Assembly (NCBI GenBank): GCA_030844895.1
Contig: CM061228.1
Span: 50,767,081 to 50,831,080 of the forward strand
From: Ambrosia x helenae
Lineage: Eukaryota; Streptophyta; Magnoliopsida; Asterales; Asteraceae
Length of the DNA: 64,000 nucleotides
Reading direction: 5' to 3'
The notes beneath the pieces are model-generated. The model searched no databases and had not been told where the DNA came from. It was given only the letters and a program-made list of their open reading frames with translations. Below are positions 13,402-23,798 of the stretch, piece by piece; positions within the stretch are counted from its first letter, which is position 1; each line of letters begins with the position of its first letter. A program made the position numbers and the translations under genes.

Positions 13402-15186
13402 GTTTGGTATCAGAGCCATAGGTTTTAGCGAACTAGGTGTCTGGGTAGATATCTAGGCTTTAACCTGAGTTTGTTTTGAAGTTGGGACCAAAAATTTCTA
13501 AGACATGATATTTAGTACGAACGCCTAGGAACTGGAATTCCAACCGTTGCCAAATCTGTTGCATGACTATTAGTGTATCACACTAGCTCAGCGTACATTC
13601 CTTCGGCGCAAGGAACATTTATTTTTTTTCTTATGTGAATAGGAAGTGAGTATTTTTTTTATAATGGTATATAGAAGGGATAATAACACGTGGTGGCTAG
13701 GCATACCTCACTGGTGACTGGCGAGTCATCACTTTAGATATCACAGTGGTTATTCACATAGAGTTAGCTGAGTCATTGTTTCTTGGTATGTGAAACAACT
13801 TACTTGCTTATATATCGTGTGCATTTACGTAAAGTATATATATAAGTACGTTTCGCTAATAAAACGTATCGCCGATGGTTGTCGACTCAAGTTTGGACGT
13901 ATCTACAACACTCACACGTGTCGCGTTAGTTGGACGAGTTGGCAAAGTGATTGTTGCAGCATCTGCGGTCTCACATCCCTGGTTCGGAGTATGCTATGTC
14001 ATCAAGGTCGGGTTGGGCCGAAGGCGTCTTGATGAGGCACCTCATTCTGCCGATGATGCTGCGAAGCTGGAATGCGGACGAGGAGAGCACCGGGAAAAGT
14101 GGCGCACACGACGAATATTGTATTATATTATGTTATATATACGTGCTATTATATGAATGTGACGGGTGCTCGTGATACAACTTATGATGGAGGTTAATAG
14201 GATGATCTGGTGAGGTAAATTTTTGATAACGTAGACGTCACGTTATTGCAAATTTACAGGCACCTGATAGTTCTAAGAAATTCTATCATGAGGGTATCCT
14301 ATGTGTTGTATATATATTTATATATATAAATAATGGATAAGGATTTTTTTTTTCATTATTTTGTTGTTACGGACGTGATTGTCGATTCTCCCCTGTTCGT
14401 GTCATTTGTGACCTTGCTTTTCTTAAACCAGTTTAAGATCTTGATGATCTTGTTCCTCGAGCTTCTAAGGTTCATGTTGTAGAACCTAGTTATATCTTTT
14501 TGAGTACGATCTACATCTCTCTCTTCTTTTGTATTTGTGGCCTTCGACATTCAATCGTAAAGGAATTTAATTTTTGTTGATTCCTTATTCTCTTCACCAA
14601 ATTAGACACGTATTTTTGTACACGTGTCAATTGTCATATGTTTGAATTCTTTAAACCTGTGAAGGTCCAGTGTAGTGCTTCGCATCAAACAATTGTTTCA
14701 TTAATGATTTGTTCTCTCATTACGTTGCTCGTAATGTTTGTCTTATAGTCTTGCTATGTTAGGCCATTGTGGGCAATAAATCCTTTGATACTTCGTCGAT
14801 GAGTTTCTTTAAAGTCGACATTTCAGTTGAATCGAATTGTTGGAATTTAATACAGCACCTTGCGGTGAATATTCAATCGACTTGGAATAACGAATGATTT
14901 TATTGACATGTCTCACTTTCATCAACTTGTTTGTTATTACCTTAAATCCAAACACACCCTGCGGCGTGTAATGAGAAAGTTGGTGCACTAGTTATTTCGT
15001 TTGAGGTGCGCCAATAGTATTTGTTGATAAAGTTATTGTTTACACTTTGCATCCAGTTGGTTCTGAAACTTTATTTCGTGCCATTGTACCGGCAAGTTCG
15101 TTGACTGTTTTGTTGTATTACCGTTGGTTCTTGGATGATATCCTACCTCAAATTTTGAGGACAAAATTTCTGTAACATGGGGAGGA
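13402..15186 (+). mobile_element. Family A internal region 3 (non-coding)
   Basis: 1785 bp; primer site at 13405-13416 and polypurine tract at 15174-15186. No coding similarity seen. Confidence 0.85.
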
Positions 15187-15519
15187 TGTGACACCCGGCA
15201 ACTTCCGATCTACACCGACGTGATTTTTATTATTAAAATTAAATATTTATTTTAAATATTGTTAATTATTGAGTTTCGGAAGTTTACTGACCGTTTTTTT
15301 ACAATCGAAACTGTGACCGGTTAAATTAACGCGATTTAAACGCGTGTTCTGAAAACACGCGTCGGGCATCAAAAATATTTATATCTATGCTCGGTTTTGC
15401 ATTTCGAACAAAACCGACTACTTTTTATAATTTATTAGCGGGCCTAAGATAAAACCGAGATGTTTCGCGAGATAACGGGTTCGATACGCGGTATACCTCA
15501 CCTACCTACCAACCCTAGC

Positions 15520-15527
15520 TATAAAAG
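15520..15527 (+). promoter_or_regulatory. TATA box, family A LTR 4
   Basis: TATAAAAG at offset 333 of the LTR. Transcripts would run out of the array antisense to the B3 gene. Confidence 0.65.
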
Positions 15528-17639
15528 CAACCTTATCTTCTTCTTCCTCCATTTGAAACCCGCAGCCATACCCCCCCCCCAAGATCTCTGCAACCTCTCT
15601 CTCTCTCTCGGGTACCTCTCTCTCTCTCTTTCATCTCTCCCGCAACTCTCTCTCTCCCTACTCTCTTTCTCTCACCCGCTCGTCTCTCTCCTCCCCTCTG
15701 TTACAAAAGCCGGCCGGCCACCATGAGGGTGGTGGCGGCGGCGTGGTGGCTCGGGAAACCCACAGGGGCCGGGTTGGGTTGGTTTGGGTTCTGATCGGGT
15801 TTGGGTCTCGAGTTGTGGTGGCTCGGTTAAGTTTTATAGGGCTGTGATGATGGTGGTTCAAGGGGGCCGGCGGTGGTGGTGAAGTGGTTTTAAATCGTGG
15901 TTCGGTGGCATGATGATCGTGGGTTCGAGTACAGAGGTGCCGGCGCCAGAGATGGTGGCCTCGTGGTGGTTCGACGGTGGGTCTCGGGTTCGAAGATGGC
16001 TGGTTTTATTTTGGGTCCGGGTTTAGTGGGTCTCGGCAGGTTATAGTGATTGTTTGGTTGTTAGTTTGTGTGGTCCGGTTATGGGTTATTTTGGTCTCCG
16101 GTCACAGATTACAAGTTAGTCGTTTTGGTTGTTCGGGTCTGGTCGTAGAGTTCGTCTCAGGTCAGATCTGCTCGGGTTTATCTTGTGGTTAAGGATGTGG
16201 TTTGAATCTTGTTTCGAGCTAGCTTTCGATCGTTTTCGTTTTGTTGTCGGGTCATGCTTTGAGTTGGGTTCAACCCTTGTCAAATCTGGATTATGGTGGT
16301 TGGTCAGGTTTGGCTCGGGATTTTAGTTACGGGTCAGATCTGGTTCGGTTCGAGTTCGTTCGGTTGGTCTCGAGTCTGGCCCGGGTCAACAAGTCAGATC
16401 TGCGCGAGTTTGTTTTGGGGTTGCTGGTTCGGTTCGGGTCAGATCTGGATGGTCAAGCCTCGGTCAACAGCTGGTCAACGGGTCAAACTTTGGTTTCGGT
16501 CTACACGTAGTTCGAGGTGGCTTCGGGTTACGCGCGTACGAATCGGTATACTTTAATTTGTATTTGTATATTTGTTGTGGATATTATATATATATATATA
16601 TAAATACATCGATATTCTTAAAATAGTGTCTCGCGAACGAACCGAATAATAATAATAAATGTTAACTACATATTATATCGGACGACCGGTAATAGTGACT
16701 AAAATGCGTGACTTATAATATCGATATCGGACTAAATTGGTTGGACTATAATATATATATTGTCGTGTCTTTATATAAATAAGTATAGTTTTCATATAAA
16801 AGCGTCGAAACGTATAAGTCTCGTTTGAATTGGGATTGCGGATGAACAAATTGGAGTCTTGTATTGGATATTGATTTTGGGAAAATTGAAGGCGACTTGT
16901 GTTGCCTGGTTTGTACGAAAACAGAGGAAACTCTGCCGAAATTTTATAAAAGTTATAAGCATAAATGAAGGCGATATTTGTTGTATATATTTCATTATCA
17001 ACAATCTTCAAGTATTTTTGACAAACGATTTCTTGCAACATTTAAAGAAAAACGTTGAACGCTATTTCCAAACAAATGCATATTATTTATTGAGCGTCAA
17101 TTGCGTCAACCTTTAAAGATTTTAGTAACTAAAACATTTCTATTTTAACGGTTTTGAATTACAAAACGCTCAGCGTATTGGAGAAAAGAATTATACAAAA
17201 AGTTAATACTTTGAAACCTTTAAAGATTGGAAAAGAAGCGATATTGTTATTAATCGGTTTTAAATAACTGTATTTATATTTTCATCAAAGAATATTTTCC
17301 TAAAATATAATTATAAGACGAGCTACGGCTCGGGATAAGTTATACGTTTCATAATATAGTCCAACGTGGTGTGTACACGAATAGTGACAAGTGTGCAACT
17401 TGGGTACTATGTCGTGTGTTAACGCATAAGTAAGATAAGTCACGATCGGTTCGTCGAGTTAAAGCATATTAGTACTCGAGTTATACACACGAGTCTAGAT
17501 AGTTGGATAAACTACCTTTTAGCCGGATTATAGGCTAGGTTTATATGTGTTAGACTTTAAGGTGTCCTTTGTTGTAATAGGGCACGAGGAAGCCAGTCGA
17601 GGCTTGGACTTTATTTGCTAGCTTAGCATGGAAATTGAG

Positions 17640-18235
17640 GTGAGTTCATGACCCCACTTTTTACTGTTTTATAAATGTTTACGGGGTGGAAGACATGCTT
17701 CTTTTATGAAAACCTGAGGAATTCCAAACGAACAAGTTTTTGAAAAATGAAATGGGTGCGTGAGTGTCACGACCCTACTTTTACTGGTTTTACTTTCGGG
17801 GAAGAAACATTTTACATACTTACTTACTAAAGGTCATGTTATACTATGGTTACTTTACAAATACTATGCGGCTTTTATGGAAAGTCCCAGGGGGGAAATC
17901 ATGAATGTGCGGGGATGCACAACGAGGGAAATGTGGATAGATCTATTGGGCCTCACAAACCCCACTCGACGGCTGGGCCGGGCGGGTGCATATTGTCTCT
18001 TATTACTGGCTCGCCGAGGCATCGGTTATAGCCAAAACTGCTGGGCAAGCTTCAACAACTTATAAACGTATAGTAATGGATTCCCAACCGCAGTAGTAAA
18101 CAAACACTTAACGTCTAGCTAACGTTCTTATAACCTAGTAGTAACGGATATGATCTTTTCAAACTTATTACAACTCTTTTATAAAAACTTGTGAACTCAC
18201 CAGCTTTATGTTGACTTTTTAAGTATGTCTTTCAG
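17640..18235 (+). other. Intron-like module in family A LTR 4
   Basis: Same GTGAGT ... TTTCAG block as in LTR 1. Confidence 0.48.
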
Positions 18236-18403
18236 GTTTAAACTTTGGTAACGGCACGGTTGGAGTAGGTGACAGTTGGGATCGGGAAATCCTAGAGGTT
18301 TAGAATTGGCGTTCATGGAACCAGAGTCTTAGATGCATCTTTCCGCTGCGCTGGCAAAGGCACCAAACGTCGCATCCGACGGGGGAAAAGTCGGGGTGTG
18401 ACA

Positions 18404-18408
18404 GTAAA
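18404..18408. repeat. Target-site duplication GTAAA, right copy (family A array)
   Basis: Matches 173-177; also serves as the codons around FY of the B3 exon on the minus strand. Confidence 0.9.
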
Positions 18409-18583
18409 ACATAGAGAAGCATAAATCATGTACAACTTTTGACCATCCATTTGTTAAGCAGAATTCATCATCTATAAATTCTAACAAAACAAACCAAGAT
18501 TGACCATGGTATGTTGAAACTTTAATGTTGTTGTTTCGTAAGTTTTTAGATAACAAAAACTTGTTCATGGATTTAGGCAATGT
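18404..18583 (-). pseudogene. B3-domain (REM-like) gene, 5' part of the interrupted exon
   Basis: Minus-strand exon of 60 codons after a splice acceptor (TTTGTGCAG, AG at 18585-18584). It opens TLPKSMNKF, then has a W followed by FVLLEF and a GW motif (TNGWSKVV), the usual order of B3 domain landmarks: basic first strand, W in the middle strand, GW before the last helix. It reads to FSMFY exactly where the GTAAA target site begins. The frame resumes at 172 and runs to 53. B3 proteins bind DNA in the nucleus; the REM type is favoured because the preceding exon has FFKVI. The insertion lies inside the DNA-binding domain, so function of this copy is very likely lost. Confidence 0.75.
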
Positions 18584-18660
18584 CTGCACAAACACGTAAA
18601 AACAAACATTATAATAACAAATAAGGTTTTTTTACCTAAAAAATATTAGAAACGTCATAC

Positions 18661-18708
18661 CAAAACTCGTGCGGAAGGGTCATGAATAACCTTGAAGAAT
18701 TTGTCACC
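18661..18708 (-). pseudogene. B3-domain gene, preceding exon (FFKVI motif)
   Basis: On the minus strand the frame reads GDKFFKVIHDPSARVL and ends at a splice donor, GTATGA (18660-18655). A 77-bp intron (18584-18660) separates it from the next exon, both in phase 0. FFKVI near the N terminus is the hallmark first strand of REM-type B3 domains, and its fusion to TLPKSM gives a standard domain start. The 5' edge is uncertain: the frame meets a stop about 19 bases upstream of the first full codon, so a splice acceptor such as CACAAG at about 18709 is assumed. The start codon was not located. Confidence 0.6.
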
Positions 18709-19354
18709 TTGTGATAAGCCATATCGAAGTTATGTTTCCTACTGAAATCCTGTTCTTCGTATGCAAAAAACAAACTCTTGTTAGTATATACATAAAGTCA
18801 CTCATACTAAAAACTGATTTAATTATCTTATTTTATAAAATCCGGTATTTTGTTTTTTTTTTATATACTCGTTTCTTATATTCACACATACTCAACACGA
18901 TTTCAATTGCAATCTGTTAATTAAAAAACACAATCATATATTCAATGATTAAAGCTGAGAAGAATTACTCGCATATCGATTACATCCAAAGCATAGAGTT
19001 GATTGTTAAAACGATTATCAAATGGTTTTAAAAAAAAAAACGATTCTTTTTGGTTTAAACATAATCGAAAAACAAACCGATTTCAAAGTTGTTTTAAAAA
19101 GAAGAAGATTGTATTTATTATATATGTAAAATGGTTTGAAACATTTGATTTACGGATTTCAAATGAATCAGAAAAGTCAACCGGAAATCTTGGATTTTTG
19201 TAGCACGCCATCTAGATATAGGATTCACATTTCTGTTTGTAAAAAAATAAGGATTTAGATATAGGATTCACATTTCTGATTATTATAAATAAATAAGGAT
19301 ACAATCTTATTGTTTTTATCTTTTATGTTAAATGATTGCAAACATTATGATGAA
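18709..19354 (-). other. Probable 5' intron of the B3 gene; no coding sequence seen
   Basis: AT-rich stretch between the first B3 exon and a donor-like GTATGTTC at 19362-19355. It holds poly-A/T runs and a direct repeat of ATATAGGATTCACATTTCTG near 19214 and 19258. A small start-codon exon could be hidden here; I could not identify one. Confidence 0.35.
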
Positions 19355-19362
19355 GAACATAC

Positions 19363-19430
19363 CTTGCAAAAATGACAATGAGATAGGAAGGAGAAAGGAA
19401 TTAGTAGGAGAGGAATGAGTAATGAGAAAT
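19363..19430 (-). other. Predicted untranslated first exon of the B3 gene
   Basis: Minus-strand pyrimidine-rich leader without ATG, ending TTTTTGCAAG before donor GTATGT, located 30-100 bases downstream of the TATA box at 19460-19469. The start of transcription is an estimate. Confidence 0.4.
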
Positions 19431-19459
19431 GGATGTTGACAAAAGTAAATAAAAAGAGG

Positions 19460-19469
19460 TTTATATAGG
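19460..19469 (-). promoter_or_regulatory. TATA box of the B3 gene
   Basis: CCTATATAAA on the minus strand, followed by a CT-rich leader and a splice donor, oriented toward the B3 exons. Confidence 0.5.
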
Positions 19470-19560
19470 TCTTAGTCTTGGAGCTCCATATAGAAGTTGG
19501 ATCCTTCAAGACCCTCTAAGAAGCTAGGGTTCAACCCTAGTGTTTTGGTTTATTATATAG
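19470..19560. other. Upstream flank of the B3 gene up to the family B junction
   Basis: Short unique sequence ending in TTATATAG before a TA microsatellite. No gene seen. Confidence 0.4.
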
Positions 19561-19722
19561 ATATATATATATATATATATATATAGAACTCCATTGTTTA
19601 TTCATCCGATTCATGTTTACAGTATCTTTACCATCCATTTTGTTAATTTTGTTTTTGTTTAAATAATGAGGTATAATAAAAATTAAATTGGATTGTATTA
19701 AAAATTCTGATTTAAAAATGTT

Positions 19723-19815
19723 AAAAAAAAATGTTTGCCTATGCCAGGATTCGAACCCGAGTCCCTGGCGGGCTAAACCTTAACCACACCACACAAACCA
19801 CTACACCATTTGGTG
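19723..19815 (-). ncRNA. Candidate antisense pol III unit (tRNA-like A box, B box, T-run) in LTR 1
   Basis: On the minus strand TGGTGTAGTGG (19808-19798) fits the A box and GGTTCGAATCC (19757-19747) is a perfect B box. The spacing is tRNA-like, and a run of at least eight T (19731-19723) follows about 16 bases after the B box as a terminator. It could be an old tRNA-derived (SINE-like) piece. It does not fold as an obvious tRNA, so an authentic tRNA gene is unlikely. Confidence 0.45.
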
Positions 19816-19868
19816 TTTTGTGATGTTAATTAAAACCAATTAAACTTAAACCCTTTCAAGGTCCCTTA

Positions 19869-20057
19869 GTCAAACCTGAAAAGTCAAACGTAGTCTCCTA
19901 GTCAAGTCAAGTCAAGTCAAAGTGTTAGTAAATATGGTCTCCTAGTCAAGTCAAAGTGTTAGTAAATATGGTCTTCTAGTCAAGTCAAAGTTGTTCCTAA
20001 ATTCTAGCCTAGTCAAAGTAGCCCCTAATTACAACTCCAAATTTTACACTATAAATA
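19869..20057 (+). promoter_or_regulatory. Family B LTR 1 promoter: W-box array plus TATA box
   Basis: Eleven GTCAA words (TTGAC on the other strand, the W-box core) lie in 19869-20016, many inside a 35-bp tandem repeat (TAGTCAAG...ATATGGTCT). They are followed 34 bp later by TATAAATA at 20050-20057. W-boxes are bound by WRKY factors in plants; stress response of this LTR is inference. Confidence 0.6.
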
Positions 20058-20244
20058 CACTAGCCTACCATTCAACTCTTTGTACCATTCAAAAAAAAAA
20101 AAAAAAAAACATTATTATCCCATCTCCCATATACAAAAGTTTTCATCCGTCATTATCTCCTCTAGCTAGTTTCGAGTTTTCCAAGGCATTATTACTAAGT
20201 GTTTGCACGCTCAATAAAACGCACGAACTCATTATGCACCTAAG

Positions 20245-20731
20245 GTGAGTTTACATAGCCCCTTTTTCTGTTTTACATTTTGGGGTGAAACATGTTTAAA
20301 CATTTTATATACTATCATTTACTCATTCTTACATTGTTGAAACTTATGATTCAACTATAAACATTTTATACACTATCATTTACTCATACTATCATTTGAC
20401 TGTAACAAAAAGACACAGTACAATCATTAACATTGATCAAGCCGCCTGTTTAGATTATAGCGCTATAGGTCTGACAAACCCCCCCCCCCCCCGCATAAAT
20501 TCAGGGATGATCGATAACAGTAACAACATTTAACTAACTTGCGAGTTAGTCCTCAGTCGACACAAGGTTTGATTGTACAAAGACGCATTGTTACATGTCG
20601 GACTCATACTCTATCATCATACAACTGTGATTGTTGTACAAACAATAATTATCTATCATATTCCAAAAACCTATGTAATTCTCACCAACTTTTGTTGACC
20701 CAGAAATATTTTCAAACTTAACATGTTTCAG
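20245..20731 (+). other. Intron-like module in family B LTR 1
   Basis: TAAG/GTGAGT donor-like at 20245 and TGTTTCAG/GTT acceptor-like ending 20731, 487 bp. It lies about 190 bp after the TATA box and contains the C-run. Equivalents: 23799-24288, 27353-27842, 41688-42185, 44778-45261. Confidence 0.52.
20479..20492 (+). repeat. Poly-C tract in LTR 1
   Basis: 14 C in LTR 1, about 17 in LTRs 2 and 3, 21 (after CCCA) in LTR 4, only six (CCCATCCCCCC) in LTR 5. Mononucleotide length may be affected by sequencing error. Confidence 0.7.
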
Positions 20732-20931
20732 GTTATGCTTGCATGAAGATTTGAGTTAATGCTTGAAGATGTGTAGCTAGTATTTTCATCTTGTGATGTA
20801 CAAATTCTTAGAACAATTGTATGTAATTTATTTAAATCATTTAATGAAATTTATTATTCACCATGAGCTACTGAACAATCATCAATACGTGACATCCCGA
20901 TGTTTCCGCCATCGGTTGGGGTGTTACAGAT

Positions 20932-20943
20932 TGGTATCAGAGC
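20932..20943 (+). other. Primer binding site, initiator Met tRNA type (B internal 1)
   Basis: TGGTATCAGAGC three bases after the LTR; repeated at 24489-24500, 28043-28054 and 42386-42397. Confidence 0.88.
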
Positions 20944-21990
20944 CATGGTTATAGGGAATTAGGTTATTAGAAAAATAATCTAGTCTATAACCATAGGATT
21001 ATAACCAGTATTTGCTCCTTTTACTTGCTATTCTCTATCTCCCTCCTACTTCTTATCCCTACTTTCATCCCTTCAAAGAAGATTGCTCTCCATCACAAGA
21101 TCTACTCTTAGACTGATAGGACAAAATCCTCAGGTTTAGCCTGAACCACCTTGAAGATCTCGTCGAAGTTCTAAATTTTAATAACAAACACGTGCAATCT
21201 GGAAGGGTGAACACCTGTATTCTGAGTCTTCTGTCTAGGCTGGCATTGCGCATATATCCCAATCAGACGAGGGACCCGGATGCCTACCTGGGAATTCTCG
21301 GGATGAGTGTTCACTTATAGGCTAAAGCATGTCTTCACTGTGTTATTAGAATCTAGAATCTTTGATAAGCCAACGTTTTCATTTATTCGTTTTAATTAAT
21401 GAATAGATGATTACATTCACTTTCCTTAACTAAGCTCTAGAATCTCAAAATTTTACAGCTTAAATCAATCTCATGGATTTCACAATCACACTTCATCTTA
21501 CCATCTTAGCCATTTTTTTTTTATATCCAACACCCTACCCAAATCATATAATCTCCATACTATAAAATAAACTCTTTATCAACTATCTTCACATTCACTA
21601 TCTCTCACAACCATGATTCTGCTTCAAGATTTTTCATCATCCTCTCAAGAACTAAATTCATATCCTTCACCTTCTCACACATGAGCTAGTTACCCATGAT
21701 AACCAAAACTATTGAAACTTGATTCTGTGTTGCATCAAACATAATCCTTAGTTATACATGAGGATTCGACTATCTACCATATTTGAACATTTGAAACTAG
21801 AATTAATGGAACATAAACTATTTGCTATAAACACACCTTGAGTCATTAACCTTGTCTAGGGAAACTCTATTACAACTCGTATGCTATACTTGATACTTGA
21901 TTGCTTACATGTACATATTATCAATTTGCAATTCATGTGTGTAATAATTGGTACACTTAATCAAACAACTGATAGAGGATGAAGTACTTG

Positions 21991-22175
21991 CTCAACAGTT
22001 AGTAGAGTACCAAATAACTTACTCAACGATTGGTAGAGGTCATCATGCCTGCTCAACAGTCGGTAGAGGCCCTACAACCTGCTCAACGACTGGTAGAGGC
22101 TATCGCACATGCTCAACAATCGGTAGAGGTTCTTACTCACTGACTAGTAGAGGTCTTTTTCCTGCTCAACAGTTG
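21991..22175 (+). repeat. 30-bp tandem repeat (CTCAACnnnnnGTAGAGG)
   Basis: About six degenerate units of CTCAACAGTCGGTAGAGG plus spacer; starts at 21991, 22022, 22052, 22082, 22112 and a degenerate last unit. In one frame of units 2 and 3 it reads as a ten-residue repeat of the type AQQSVEV. One base differs in unit 1 and shifts that frame, so coding is doubtful. Confidence 0.7.
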
Positions 22176-22656
22176 GACTTATTTTTGGATATATTGTATA
22201 CGATTCAATCACAAGGCTAATTTGCATTACTTACATGTGTGTTTAGAGTCATAGAAGGACACAAAACCCTAATATAAGGTAAATTGGTGATTGCGGTCCG
22301 GAACGTAATCATGAATTTACAGGTACATTAAGGTAGTGTGAAATTCTATTAAGGTTTTGGGAGATACCCCGTATGTTTTCGAAGTATCAGAGGTGTGATG
22401 GGTTAGCTGCGATACACCCTATATATAAACACTAATGATACGTGGAAAGGGATACTGTAGGGTAAGACCAATAACAAACCCTAGTTATTTGGTAGTCCAT
22501 CTAGCATTTATGGTTATCTTATACATTCCTTAAACTCTTACCCTACTCTGAACCATAGTCACCCTAACTATCCTCAACGCTATTCAAATGTTTTTCTTAA
22601 AATAAACTTCGGGACGAAGTTCCTAAAAGTAGGGGAGACTGTAACATCACACAAAT

Positions 22657-22702
<46 letters not shown>

Positions 22703-23120
22703 GGGTCTAGATCCTGTACAAAGTACATTTTTCGTGAGAAGTGTGAGAAGTATTAAAAAATTGATACTTAAGCATCATTTTTTGAACTTAGTCGTGATGC
22801 TTTGGATTGTTTTGCCTATAAAAACACCAAACATAACAATTAAAAACCGAAAACAATGTATTTTAGGCTTAAAACTTAAAACACCATGCTAAGAACATTA
22901 GTAGTGTGTTTTAAGCGTTAAGTAGTGTGTTTTAGCTGTTTTTTTTAAATTTAATGACTATAATACATTGTATTGTGTTTTATATTGTTGTGTTTGGTGT
23001 TTTTCAAGTTAAAACTACCTAAAACATCATTCCTAAATCCAAAACATGATGTCTACATGTCAATTCTTAGTCCTTCTCACACTTCTCACGAAAAATGTAC
23101 TTTGTACAGGATCCTACACC
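22703..23120. mobile_element. MITE in family B LTR 2
   Basis: 418 bp bounded by TA repeats. The terminal inverted repeats, about 48 bp, share ATCCTGTACAAAGTACATTT and continue through TTCGTGAGAAGTGTGAGAAG; the outer ends are GGGTCTAG and the reverse complement of CCTACACC. The interior is AT-rich with TTTTAGG/CTAAAAC repeats and no ORF. Superfamily unresolved; TA-rich target preference. Confidence 0.8.
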
Positions 23121-23151
<31 letters not shown>

Positions 23152-23285
23152 CTCCATTGTTTATTCATCCGATTCATGTTTACAGTATCTTTACCATCCA
23201 TTTTGTTAATTTTGTTTTTGTTTAAATAATAAGGTATAATCAAAATTAAATTGGATTGTATTAAAAATTCTGATTTAAAAATGTT

Positions 23286-23377
23286 AAAAAAAATGTTTGC
23301 CTATGCCAGGATTCGAACCCGAGTCCCTGGCGGGCTAAACCTTAACCACACCACACAAACCACTACACCATTTGGTG
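23286..23377 (-). ncRNA. Candidate antisense pol III unit in LTR 2
   Basis: A box 23370-23360, B box 23319-23309, T-run at 23293-23286. Same arrangement as in LTR 1. Confidence 0.42.
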
Positions 23378-23430
23378 TTTTGTGATGTTAATTAAAACCA
23401 ATTAAACTTAAACCCTTTCAAGGTCCCTTA

Positions 23431-23614
23431 GTCAAACCTGAAAAGTCAAACGTAGTCTTCTAGTCAAGTCAAGTCAAAGTGTTAGTAAATATGGTCTCCT
23501 AGTCAAGTCAAAGTGTTAGTAAATATGGTCTTCTAGTCAAGTCAAAGTTGTTCCTAAATTCTAGCCTAGTCAAAGTAGCCCCTAATTACAACTCCAAATT
23601 TTACACTATAAATA
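23431..23614 (+). promoter_or_regulatory. Family B LTR 2 promoter: W-box array plus TATA box
   Basis: Ten GTCAA words in 23431-23573, TATAAATA at 23607-23614. Confidence 0.58.
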
Positions 23615-23798
23615 CACTAGCCTACCATTCAACTCTTTGTACCATTCAAAAAAAAAAAAAAAAAATTATTATCCCATCTCCCATATACAAAAGTTTTCAT
23701 CCGTCATTATCTCCTCTAGCTAGTTTCGAGTTTTCCAAGGCATTATTACTAAGTGTTTGCACGCTCAATAAAACGCACGAACTCATTATGCACCTAAG

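Larger units (their letters stand above)
178..18403 (+). mobile_element. Family A: tandem array of a non-coding LTR retrotransposon (4 LTRs, 3 internals)
   Basis: Four direct LTRs of about 3.2 kb alternate with three internal regions of about 1.78 kb, neighbouring units sharing LTRs. Each LTR starts TGTGACACCC and ends GGTGTGACA. Each is followed by a primer site complementary to initiator Met tRNA (TGGTATCAGAGC), and each internal ends in a purine-rich tract (CATGGGGAGGA). No frame codes for gag, protease, reverse transcriptase or integrase, so this is a large non-autonomous derivative (LARD-type). A single GTAAA duplication flanks the whole 18.2 kb block. That fits one integration followed by unequal recombination between LTRs. 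LTR 1 and internal 1 carry private differences, while LTRs 2-4 are nearly identical. Confidence 0.93.
15187..18403 (+). repeat. Family A LTR 4
   Basis: 3217 bp, terminal LTR of the array; followed at once by the right GTAAA duplication and by the B3 exon. Confidence 0.93.
19561..20928 (+). repeat. Family B LTR 1 (5' truncated)
   Basis: Begins in a TA tract directly before GAACTCCATTG and lacks the TGTAACATCACAC start and the MITE. Ends GGGGTGTTACA. The left boundary in the microsatellite is approximate. Confidence 0.85.
20929..22639 (+). mobile_element. Family B internal region 1 (non-coding)
   Basis: 1711 bp from the primer site (20932-20943) to the purine tract before LTR 2. Contains a 30-bp tandem repeat at 21991-22175 and a block near 22279-22345 shared with family A internals. 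No gag-pol similarity seen. Confidence 0.85.

Noticed and set aside
19741..19815. Authentic tRNA gene on the minus strand
   Set aside because: A and B boxes are good, but I could not form a normal acceptor stem or anticodon arm; kept only as a candidate pol III unit.
21990..22175. CRISPR-like array in family B internals
   Set aside because: The 30-bp repeats are degenerate and contiguous with no unique spacers, and the DNA is plant nuclear.
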